DNA from: Spirochaetia bacterium UBA5550
GTDB taxonomy: Bacteria; Spirochaetota; UBA4802; UBA5550
Direction: 5' to 3'
Length of the DNA stretch: 7,567 nt
Assembly (NCBI GenBank): GCA_002425885.1
Contig: DINC01000311.1
Coordinates: 1-7,567, forward strand
Shown: in pieces, positions 1-5,036 of the stretch
Layout: each line of letters begins with the position of its first letter
Position numbering within the stretch: position 1 is the first letter of the stretch
The notes under the pieces: generated by a model
Database searches by the model: none
Told to the model about the DNA's origin: nothing
What the model saw: the letters and a program-made list of their open reading frames with translations, nothing else
Translations under genes and position numbers: made by a program

Positions 1-508
1 TACCGGTATTCACTATACCGTAATCAAGTGTTACATTCGCTGAAGTTATAGTATTTGGATCATCTGATGTTGCTGAGGCATAAATATCATTACCTACTGT
101 ATGTACCATTTCACCTACTGCAGATGTAGGAGTATAAGTAAATGTTATTGTAAAATTAAGAGTAATACCGCTTACAGCACATGTTGCAGAACCTGCTGCA
201 TCCCCTGTAATCGTAACTGTTCCAGGAGTATTTGGATTTACTGAAAATGTTATATCTGGAGCTCCAGGAATAGTTAAAGTAACATTTGTAACATCTGACA
301 ATCCAGCAAAAAAATCATCAGAAGTTACATCAACTTCAAATATGTAGGTTTGACCAGTTTTGTAATAATAATAACCACTTGATGCTGGATACTCCGTACC
401 ATTAGGTGCTGTGCTAACGGTAACTGCTGTGATTGCAGCGTTTAACTCAACAGAACAAAAAAGAACAGCCAATATCCCAAAAATATATATGTATTTCCTT
501 AACTTCAA
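1..508 (-). CDS. Secreted surface-type protein, N-terminal part (cut by window edge)
   Basis: I do not recognise a named family. The open frame runs from TTG at 508 off the left edge, giving 169 residues with no stop. TTG is chosen because a good GGAAGG ribosome site lies 9 bases upstream and an in-frame TGA sits at 517-515; the only earlier codon of start type, ATT at 514, is too close to that site. Residues 1-24 look like a type I signal peptide: basic start (KLRK), hydrophobic core YIYIFGILAVLF, and cleavage near ELNA-A. C18 is preceded by Phe, so a lipoprotein is unlikely. The mature part is rich in Thr, Ser, Val, Asn and Gly in alternating beta-strand patterns (for example VTNVTLTIPGAPDITFSV, NVTLDYGIVNTG), with a YYYY run at 46-49, as in Ig-like or other beta-sandwich surface proteins. 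It is more A+T-rich than the next gene (bases 1-60 are 35% G+C; 781-840 are 55%). Export to the periplasm or cell surface is inferred; the role is unknown. Confidence 0.8.
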   Translation of the reverse strand, partial: MKLRKYIYIFGILAVLFCSVELNAAITAVTVSTAPNGTEYPASSGYYYYKTGQTYIFEVDVTSDDFFAGLSDVTNVTLTIPGAPDITFSVNPNTPGTVTITGDAAGSATCAVSGITLNFTITFTYTPTSAVGEMVHTVGNDIYASATSDDPNTITSANVTLDYGIVNTG

Positions 509-515
509 TTCAATT

Positions 516-523
516 CACCTTCC
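516..523 (-). promoter_or_regulatory. Ribosome binding site fixing a TTG start
   Basis: On the minus strand the sequence GGAAGGTG is followed after 7 bases by TTG (508-506), leaving 9 bases between AGG and the start. It decides the start of the secreted protein, because no ATG or GTG lies between this site and the signal peptide. Confidence 0.65.
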
Positions 524-542
524 GGCCTGTTTACTCTTTCTC

Positions 543-577
543 AGTATATTAAACTCCATCAAAAGCAAAAAAGTCAA
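543..577 (-). promoter_or_regulatory. Candidate sigma-70-type promoter for the secreted protein
   Basis: Read on the minus strand, TTGACT (577-572) is followed 18 bases later by TTTAAT (553-548), which overlaps a second -10-like box TATACT (548-543). Transcription would begin about 30 bases upstream of the TTG start. The -35 matches the consensus at 5 of 6 positions; which -10 is used is unclear. The rest of the 225-base gap up to the HAD gene is A+T-rich and shows no clear terminator. Confidence 0.45.
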
Positions 578-733
578 TAGAATTATTTCTCCCTGCACAT
601 ATCCTTTTTATATTAGACATAAAAGCGGGCTGCCTGTTTTACAATATGATAAGAAAATTTGCTTATTAATTAACAGGAAAGAGACAATTTCGAATAGAAA
701 TGGGAAAGATTTTATATATCTTTTCAGAAACCT

Positions 734-1408
734 TCATTCTTCCAAAATCATACCCACAACTCTCCCCATCTCCCTGAAATCATGGATAATATACCTCTCC
801 CCTGCAATCTCCTCCTCACCTGCATGGCCGAAAGCGCACCCGATAAAGGGAATTCCATTAATTTTCGCAGCATCAAGATCCGTAAGCCTGTCGCCCACCA
901 TAATGATTTTATCGTAATCAAGCTCCTTCAGATATATCCCCACAATATCAGTTTTATTCCTGATATCACCCTCAGCATACAAAAAAGGCTCAGAAAAATA
1001 CTTTTTCAGGTCATAGGTCTCAAGAATAGCCTCAACATATGCCCTTGCTCCATTGGAAGCCACAAGCAGCCTGTAACCGGAATTATAAAGCTCAGGAATA
1101 GTCTCCTCCACACCTGTAATAAGCTCCCCCTTTTTCTGCCGGATAAGCGAAACCAGGTTTTGCGTCCACCGCAGCGAAAGATAATCCCGCGCCTCCAAGC
1201 CGAGCTCAGGGAAGAGCATGAGGCATATTTTCTCCAGGGGATATCCAAGTGTTGCTGTAATTGCCTCACGGGAAGGGGCTTTTACACCGGCATATTCACC
1301 CGATTTAAGGAGAGAATCCACAGCCTCAGCAAAGGCCTCCTCCAGGATATTCCCCGCGTCGTAAATTGTTCCATCTATATCTAAAGCTAAATAAACCGGT
1401 TTTGTCAT
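734..1408 (-). CDS. HAD-superfamily hydrolase, phosphoglycolate phosphatase-like
   Basis: This 224-residue protein has the haloacid dehalogenase core. Motif I is DIDGT at 10-14, where D10 would be the nucleophile and D12 the general acid/base. Motif II is the Ser of VASNG (S118). Motif III is probably K152 in RNKTD. Motif IV is GDRLTDLDAAK starting at 172, with acidic residues for Mg2+. Residues of about 20-90 form a helical C1 cap as in the Gph/YjjG/PgmB group, and the length is normal for that group. It should be a cytosolic Mg2+-dependent phosphatase; the substrate (phosphoglycolate, a nucleotide or a sugar phosphate) cannot be told from sequence. I start at ATG 1408. An in-frame GTG at 1417 would add three residues but lies inside the AAGGTG ribosome site that serves the ATG. 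The gene stands alone, 225 bases upstream of the secreted-protein gene and divergent from pyrD. No good promoter is visible; TTGTCT about 55 bases upstream with a poor -10 is the best I see. Confidence 0.88.
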   Translation of the reverse strand: MTKPVYLALDIDGTIYDAGNILEEAFAEAVDSLLKSGEYAGVKAPSREAITATLGYPLEKICLMLFPELGLEARDYLSLRWTQNLVSLIRQKKGELITGVEETIPELYNSGYRLLVASNGARAYVEAILETYDLKKYFSEPFLYAEGDIRNKTDIVGIYLKELDYDKIIMVGDRLTDLDAAKINGIPFIGCAFGHAGEEEIAGERYIIHDFREMGRVVGMILEE

Positions 1409-1414
1409 TAATTT

Positions 1415-1420
1415 CACCTT
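1415..1420 (-). promoter_or_regulatory. Ribosome binding site for the HAD gene
   Basis: AAGGTG on the minus strand ends 6 bases before ATG 1408. It contains the alternative GTG (1417-1415), which argues that GTG is part of the ribosome site and not the start codon. Confidence 0.6.
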
Positions 1421-1424
1421 TTTG

Positions 1425-1741
1425 GTCTCTCGCGAAGACGTAAAGAGAGTTTAAAAAACATGAGACAAAGAGATAAAGGCAAAAAAAGGTAGAAATGTTT
1501 TGTTATAAGGCCTGTCAGTTCAAAAAAGTGATAACGATAAAGATTGCCGAAGTCGAGCTGAACACTAATCTGTTTTGAGTATCTTACCTTAACTTATCAA
1601 AACAGATTTCTCACCCGATGAAATGACAGGGGTTCGAAATGACACCTAAAAAACTAAATCTGACACTTTCCCGATACTCTTACCCCACCCTTATAAAAAT
1701 ACTTCTGCTTTTCTCCGCGCCTTAGCGCCTTTGCGAGAGAC
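1425..1741. repeat. Nested inverted-repeat element A (317 bp, non-coding)
   Basis: This fills most of the gap between the HAD gene and pyrD. The outer arms, 1425-1445 and 1721-1741, are inverted copies matching at 17 of 21 positions (both begin GTCTCTCGC when read inward). Inside lies a second inverted pair, CCTGTCAGTTC (1511-1521) against GAAATGACAGG (1620-1630), 10 of 11 matching. Innermost is a perfect 12-bp stem, AATCTGTTTTGA (1567-1578) against 1597-1608, with an 18-base loop. GAAATGACA occurs twice, at 1620 and 1636. There is no plausible gene inside. Dispersed elements of this look (CGCAAAGGCGC-type arms, GAAATGACA-type ends) occur in many bacterial genomes; that it is a non-autonomous mobile or REP-like repeat is inference. 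From 1742 to about 1830 I see nothing but A+T-rich spacer. Confidence 0.6.
1567..1608. repeat. 12-bp perfect stem-loop inside element A
   Basis: AATCTGTTTTGA is followed after 18 bases by its exact complement TCAAAACAGATT. There is no following T-tract on either strand, so it does not look like an intrinsic terminator. It sits at the centre of the nested inverted repeats. Confidence 0.7.
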
Positions 1742-1832
1742 ATTCTTTTTAACAGAAACCTAAAATTCAGAGCCATGCTGCCTACTGTCAAATAAAAATT
1801 CCGGCAAATCGCACCTCTCCCCAATTATTTTA

Positions 1833-1861
1833 TTGACTCATGTTCCGGATTTTAACTTAAT
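1833..1861 (+). promoter_or_regulatory. Candidate sigma-70-type promoter of pyrD
   Basis: TTGACT (1833-1838, 5 of 6 to consensus) is followed after 17 bases by CTTAAT (1856-1861, 4 of 6). A start near 1868 would leave a leader of about 15-20 bases, just enough for the ribosome site. That leaves no room for a leader attenuator or riboswitch. Confidence 0.5.
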
Positions 1862-1870
1862 TACGGCATA

Positions 1871-1879
1871 AAAGGAGAG
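1871..1879 (+). promoter_or_regulatory. Ribosome binding site fixing the pyrD TTG start
   Basis: AAAGGAGAG is followed by TTG at 1885, with 7 bases between GGAG and the start. No ATG or GTG lies in frame before the conserved PyrD N-terminus, so this site supports the unusual start codon. Confidence 0.75.
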
Positions 1880-1884
1880 AGCTT

Positions 1885-2790
1885 TTGGATACAAAAGTAA
1901 AAATCGGAAATCTGGTTCTGAAAAATCCCATAACCGTGGCTTCAGGTACAGCCGGTTACGGCGAAGAACTTTCAAAATACGTTGATATAGCTAAAATAGG
2001 CGCTGTTTTTACAAAGGGGCTCTCGGTTAATCCCCGTAGAGGAAACCCCGGAAACAGAATTCTTGAAACACCATCAGGGGTTCTAAACTCAATAGGCCTT
2101 GAAAATGTGGGGATGGAGGAGTTCATCAACAAAAAGCTCCCCTTCCTTCTAAAAGCAGGCGCCACCCCCGTACCGAACATCGCAGGCCATTCTATTGAAG
2201 AGAATATTGAGATGTGCCGGGTCCTTTCAACAACCCCGGGGATAGATGCTGTTGAACTTAATGTTTCATGCCCCAATGTCAAGCAGGGGGGTATGGCATT
2301 CGGGACAAACACCGAGGTCTTCTGCGACCTCCTTGAAAAGGCGAGAAAAGTGACGCAGTGCGCGCTCATCGTAAAGCTTTCACCAAATGTTACTGATGTA
2401 ACAACTTTCGCTGTTCATGCGGAGAAGATAGGTGCTGATGCTGTGTCTGCTGTAAACACATTCCTCGGCATGAAGATCGATATAAAAAAGAAGAAGCCCC
2501 ACTTCAACAACAAAGTGGCGGGACTGAGCGGCCCTGCAATAAAGCCCATGGCAGTGAGAATTATCTACCAGGTTTTCGATAAAATTTCAATACCCATTAT
2601 CGGTCAGGGGGGAATATCCGATATTGATGATGTAATAGAATTTATGATGGCAGGGGCTTCCGCAATATCTGTTGGCACAGCAAACATGATAGAACCCGGC
2701 ATATCAGAAAAACTTGTGACTGATCTCGAAGATTACATGAAGCGCGAATCGATAAAATCCCTTAAAGAAATTACCGGTGTTGCGCATTGA
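1885..2790 (+). CDS. pyrD: Dihydroorotate dehydrogenase, class 1B catalytic subunit
   Basis: It oxidises dihydroorotate to orotate in pyrimidine synthesis, using FMN in a cytosolic (beta/alpha)8 barrel. The 301 residues are the normal length for class 1. Visible landmarks are NPITVASGTAGYG (14-26), FTKGLS with FMN-contacting K44, GVLNSIGLEN (65-74), ELNVSCPNVKQGG (124-136) with C129 as the catalytic base, K164 in IVKLSPN, VNT at 190-192, and the FMN-phosphate loop GQGGISD (240-246). Cys in place of Ser marks class 1. The NVKxGGxAFGT stretch and absence of an N-terminal membrane helix point to class 1B, whose NAD+-dependent form works with the FAD/[2Fe-2S] subunit PyrK. No pyrK is present in the window. 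The start is TTG 1885, with GGAG 7 bases upstream and the conserved N-terminus (VKIGNLVLKNP) immediately after it. The gene is monocistronic here, with no clear terminator in the T-rich stretch after the stop. Confidence 0.95.
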   Translation: MDTKVKIGNLVLKNPITVASGTAGYGEELSKYVDIAKIGAVFTKGLSVNPRRGNPGNRILETPSGVLNSIGLENVGMEEFINKKLPFLLKAGATPVPNIAGHSIEENIEMCRVLSTTPGIDAVELNVSCPNVKQGGMAFGTNTEVFCDLLEKARKVTQCALIVKLSPNVTDVTTFAVHAEKIGADAVSAVNTFLGMKIDIKKKKPHFNNKVAGLSGPAIKPMAVRIIYQVFDKISIPIIGQGGISDIDDVIEFMMAGASAISVGTANMIEPGISEKLVTDLEDYMKRESIKSLKEITGVAH

Positions 2791-2824
2791 TATAAATTTT
2801 TATTTTCAAATTATTACGTTTTAC

Positions 2825-2899
2825 GTCACTCCGGCTGAAGTGTATGCGCCCTGGAGCGCAGCCGGGGAGTACAACCGGCGGATAATGCCGGAATGGCAG
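2825..2899. repeat. GC-rich palindromic repeat downstream of pyrD
   Basis: The outer arms GTCACTCCGGC (2825-2835) and GCCGGAATGGC (2887-2897) are inverted with 9 of 11 matching. Inside, ACTCCGGCT (2828-2836) can pair with AGCCGGGGAGT (2860-2870) with two bulged bases, extended by TGCGC (2845-2849) with GCGCA (2856-2860). CCGGC (2875-2879) can also pair with GCCGG (2887-2891). The alternatives are mutually exclusive. It is of the CATTCCGGC-type intergenic palindrome class. It lacks a T-tract, so it is a poor intrinsic terminator, though it may slow or protect the pyrD transcript end. Together with element B this fills most of the 409-base non-coding gap before hisC. Confidence 0.6.
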
Positions 2900-2917
2900 A
2901 ACAGATGAAGTTCAGTC

Positions 2918-3107
2918 TGTCATTTCGACGACCATAAGGGAGGAGAAATCTGATTTGGATAAAATAAATTATAGCATTTTACGATTTAATCAGGATATCT
3001 ATGCAACATTTCAAAGAAACGGCAACGGCTGAGTCGACCGCAGTAGAGCTGAAAGTTAATCTTTTTACATTTAATTTTGAGATTTCTCACATACGTTCGA
3101 AATGACA
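2918..3107. repeat. Inverted-repeat element B (190 bp), related to element A
   Basis: The left end TGTCATTTCGACG (from 2918), with GGAGAAATCT at 2942-2951, is mirrored by the right end 3079-3107, which on the opposite strand reads TGTCATTTCGAACG followed by GAGAAATCTC. The right half shares exact words with element A in the same order: GATTTCTCAC (3081 here, 1605 there) and TTCGAAATGACA (3096 here, 1633 there). A diverged GAGCTGAA...TAATCT segment comes before them (3046 here, 1554 there). There is no open frame of note between the arms. It looks like a short non-autonomous repeat; mobility is inferred. Confidence 0.6.
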
Positions 3108-3129
3108 TGGTGCTAACCATTTCGTTATT

Positions 3130-3138
3130 TGCTATAGT
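3130..3138 (+). promoter_or_regulatory. Candidate extended -10 promoter of hisC
   Basis: TGCTATAGT fits the extended -10 pattern TGnTATAAT with one mismatch. No good -35 lies at 16-18 bases; ATGACA at 3102-3107, the last bases of repeat element B, is 25 bases away and too far to pair with it normally. Transcription would start near 3145, giving a leader of about 55 bases with no obvious attenuator structure. Confidence 0.4.
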
Positions 3139-3199
3139 TTCAATTATTCCCGGGTCAGACAACAGGAAGATAACCGCTTAAACTTTTACAGGAGAATAT

Positions 3200-4258
3200 A
3201 TGAAATTCTGGAATAAAACTCTCAGAAGTATGGATGAATATATACCGGGCGAGCAGCCCGCAAATATTGATGAGTACATCAAGCTCAACACAAACGAAAA
3301 CCCCTTCCCGCCGTCAGAGAAGGTGCTGAAAACTATTACAGAACATGTAAATGCCAACCTGAGAAGATACCCGGACTCAAAAGCAAAGAACGTAAGGAGC
3401 ATATTTGCTGATCAGAACAATATCTCCCCTGAAAATATTTTTGTCGGTAACGGCTCAGACGAAATATTCACCCTGATTTTCCGTGGGCTCATTGAAAAAG
3501 AAGGTGTGGCCGCATTCCCCTACCCCTCCTACTCCCTTTACGACACACTTGCACAGGGGAACGGTATAAAATATGAAAAGATCGATCTGGCGGATGATCT
3601 CCAGATAGATATGGATAAATTCCTCGCGAAGAAATACGATATGGTTATAATCTCCAACCCGAACAACCCCACAGGTACTTATGTCGGGCCGGGGAAGGTG
3701 AAGGAGTTCCTTAAATCTTACAAGGGGCTTCTCATCATGGACGAGGCGTATATTGACTTCTATGGAGGGTCGGCTATTAATCTTGTAAACGAGTTTGATA
3801 ATCTTATTGTTACAAGGTCATTCTCCAAATCATATTCACTGGCGGGGCTTCGAGTGGGGCTTGCAATCGCAAATCCAGGCATAATTGAAGGGCTTGTAAA
3901 AATCAAGGATTCATACAATGTAGATACACTTGCACTTGCAGGAGCAGAAGCCGCGCTCCTTGACACAAGATCATTTGAGTACAACCTGGGGATGCTGCGC
4001 AACAACAAGGAGTACCTTGAGGAGAGGCTTACTGACATGAATTTTCAGCTTATTCCTTCAAGGGCGAATTTCATCTTCACAAAACACCCGGATATAAATT
4101 CCGGGGAGCTTTACGAAAAACTGAAAGAGGAAAAGATACTCATACGCCACTTCCGCGGGACTGTGCAGTCTGATTATGTTCGAATCAGTATAGGCTCAAT
4201 GATGGAGATAAAAAAGCTCTGTACCGCGATTGAAGGGATTTTAGAAGCTTCAAAATAA
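3200..4258 (+). CDS. hisC: Histidinol-phosphate aminotransferase (PLP fold type I)
   Basis: It converts imidazole-acetol phosphate and glutamate to histidinol phosphate and 2-oxoglutarate in histidine synthesis; members of this family often also transaminate phenylalanine or tyrosine precursors. The 352 residues match HisC length. In order it shows KLNTNENPFPPS (28-39), the cofactor loop GNGSDEIF (83-90), SNPNNPTGT (152-160), DEAYIDF (181-187) with D181 for the PLP nitrogen and Y184, SFSKSYSLAGLRVG (207-220) with Schiff-base lysine K210 and phosphate-contacting R218, and near the end IRHFRG (315-320) and YVRISIG (326-332) with substrate-carboxylate R328. The start is ATG 3200, with GGAG 5 bases upstream. 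It is not beside other his genes in this window, so an aromatic-aminotransferase role cannot be excluded. Its stop is 5 bases from the end of the convergent lipoprotein gene. Confidence 0.92.
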   Translation: MKFWNKTLRSMDEYIPGEQPANIDEYIKLNTNENPFPPSEKVLKTITEHVNANLRRYPDSKAKNVRSIFADQNNISPENIFVGNGSDEIFTLIFRGLIEKEGVAAFPYPSYSLYDTLAQGNGIKYEKIDLADDLQIDMDKFLAKKYDMVIISNPNNPTGTYVGPGKVKEFLKSYKGLLIMDEAYIDFYGGSAINLVNEFDNLIVTRSFSKSYSLAGLRVGLAIANPGIIEGLVKIKDSYNVDTLALAGAEAALLDTRSFEYNLGMLRNNKEYLEERLTDMNFQLIPSRANFIFTKHPDINSGELYEKLKEEKILIRHFRGTVQSDYVRISIGSMMEIKKLCTAIEGILEASK

Positions 4259-4290
4259 AAAATTTATAGCGGGAGGAGTATAACCCTCCC
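4254..4290 (-). terminator. Possible intrinsic terminator overlapping the lipoprotein gene end
   Basis: On the minus strand GGGAGG (4290-4285), an 8-base loop and CCTCCC (4276-4271) form a 6-bp G+C stem within the last codons. It is followed by GCTATAAA and then a T-rich run just after the stop. The T-run begins several bases away from the stem, so termination may be weak. For hisC, on the plus strand, the same stem has no T-tract after it. Confidence 0.4.
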
Positions 4291-4938
4291 TGCGCTGTTG
4301 GTTATTGTTCCGCGCTGGAACATTTCGTTTGCTGTTAATCTCTCCTCAAGGAATAGAGCGATATCCTCTTTCTTAATCCAGATATTAACCTGCTGATTTG
4401 TGCCTGCATCGCTCCACTTGAATCCTATTACTACACCAACCACCTCATTTTCTGAGGGCACAAACTTATATCTGTATATCTCTTCGATTATACCGGTAAC
4501 ATTCTCTTTAATAAGTTTAACAGAGAACCTGCTGTAGTCCAGCGTATTATCCTTATTCACAACTATATCAAAGCCGAAAAACAACCTGTCTGTTCTTTTC
4601 GATTTTTTATCAAAATAAAATCCCATGCTCCCTTTTGAAACATCAACATCCTCTTTTTCAGTTATATCTTTCGCGATAGAGATAATATCTTTTTTGTATT
4701 TATTCTGATAATAACCGCCGTTAGTCGAATATGAATTTATATTAACGAGATAATCCTCGTATTTTACTGAATCTTTTTTCACTACAAAAGCGGTTTCATT
4801 ACCGTTTTTCCCATCTCCCTGATTTGTGCCCTCCGCTGAACCTTTTATTTCACCGGCCGAAGCACATGCAGCGGCAGATATCACTATTGAAGTAAGAATT
4901 AAATACAAACTTATTCTGAAAGGTTTAATAAAGGTCAT
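4264..4938 (-). CDS. Putative lipoprotein of unknown function
   Basis: I do not recognise the family. The 224-residue product begins with basic residues (K5, R8), a hydrophobic stretch ISLYLILTSIVI, and the lipobox-like SAAAC with C25 as the lipidation site. The -3 residue is Ala instead of the usual Leu, as tolerated in spirochaetes and some other groups. Residues of about 27-50 are a Gly/Asn/Glu/Lys-rich tether. The rest is a soluble domain with probable beta strands: KYEDYLVNINSY, MGFYFDKKSKRTDRLFFGFDIVV, VVGVVIGFKWSD and VNIWIKKEDIALFLEERL. No catalytic motif is visible. It should be anchored in a membrane facing the periplasm or outside. ATG 4938 is preferred, since GGAG ends 8 bases before it; an in-frame GTG at 4947 overlaps that GGAG. 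It lies 97 bases downstream of the 821-residue gene on the same strand, so co-transcription is possible. Confidence 0.8.
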   Translation of the reverse strand: MTFIKPFRISLYLILTSIVISAAACASAGEIKGSAEGTNQGDGKNGNETAFVVKKDSVKYEDYLVNINSYSTNGGYYQNKYKKDIISIAKDITEKEDVDVSKGSMGFYFDKKSKRTDRLFFGFDIVVNKDNTLDYSRFSVKLIKENVTGIIEEIYRYKFVPSENEVVGVVIGFKWSDAGTNQQVNIWIKKEDIALFLEERLTANEMFQRGTITNSAGRVILLPL

Positions 4939-4946
4939 AACCGACA

Positions 4947-4950
4947 CTCC
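4947..4950 (-). promoter_or_regulatory. Ribosome binding site for the lipoprotein gene
   Basis: GGAG on the minus strand lies 8 bases before ATG 4938. The alternative start GTG (4947-4945) shares its first base with this site, so it is unlikely to be used. Confidence 0.55.
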
Positions 4951-4969
4951 ACGGAAAAATTAAATGAAT

Positions 4970-4984
4970 TAATTACTGTAATTA
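4970..4984. promoter_or_regulatory. 15-bp palindrome upstream of the lipoprotein gene
   Basis: TAATTAC-T-GTAATTA is a perfect dyad around one central base, 31 bases upstream of the lipoprotein start and inside the 97-base gap after the large gene. Its size and symmetry fit a binding site for a dimeric repressor, but A+T-rich palindromes arise by chance and no clear promoter elements surround it. No regulator family is assigned. Confidence 0.3.
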
Positions 4985-5036
4985 TCGGAATAATCCGGCA
5001 CTTTCTGAACAGAGATATTACGAATATCAGGAGGGA

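Noticed and set aside
411..917. Plus-strand open frame of 168 codons crossing the secreted-protein start and the HAD end
   Set aside because: It overlaps two better-supported minus-strand genes, and its low-complexity translation has no recognisable domain.
782..1384. Long plus-strand open frame opposite the HAD gene (200 codons)
   Set aside because: It is antisense to a gene with clear HAD motifs, has no family motif of its own and no good ribosome site.
1425..1741. Element A as an insertion sequence or a CRISPR-type repeat
   Set aside because: There is no transposase frame and no regularly spaced direct repeats; it is short and built from inverted arms only.
1956..2369. Minus-strand open frame of 137 codons inside pyrD
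   Set aside because: pyrD is well supported across the whole stretch; this is a shadow frame without motifs.
3139..3199. Histidine leader peptide or T-box/riboswitch upstream of hisC
   Set aside because: The roughly 55-base leader has no run of His codons, no strong alternative stems and no recognisable aptamer core.
5014..5028. Hairpin GATATT-ACG-AATATC after the large gene, as a terminator
   Set aside because: It has only six A+T-rich pairs and no T-tract downstream on the minus strand, so it is too weak to call.
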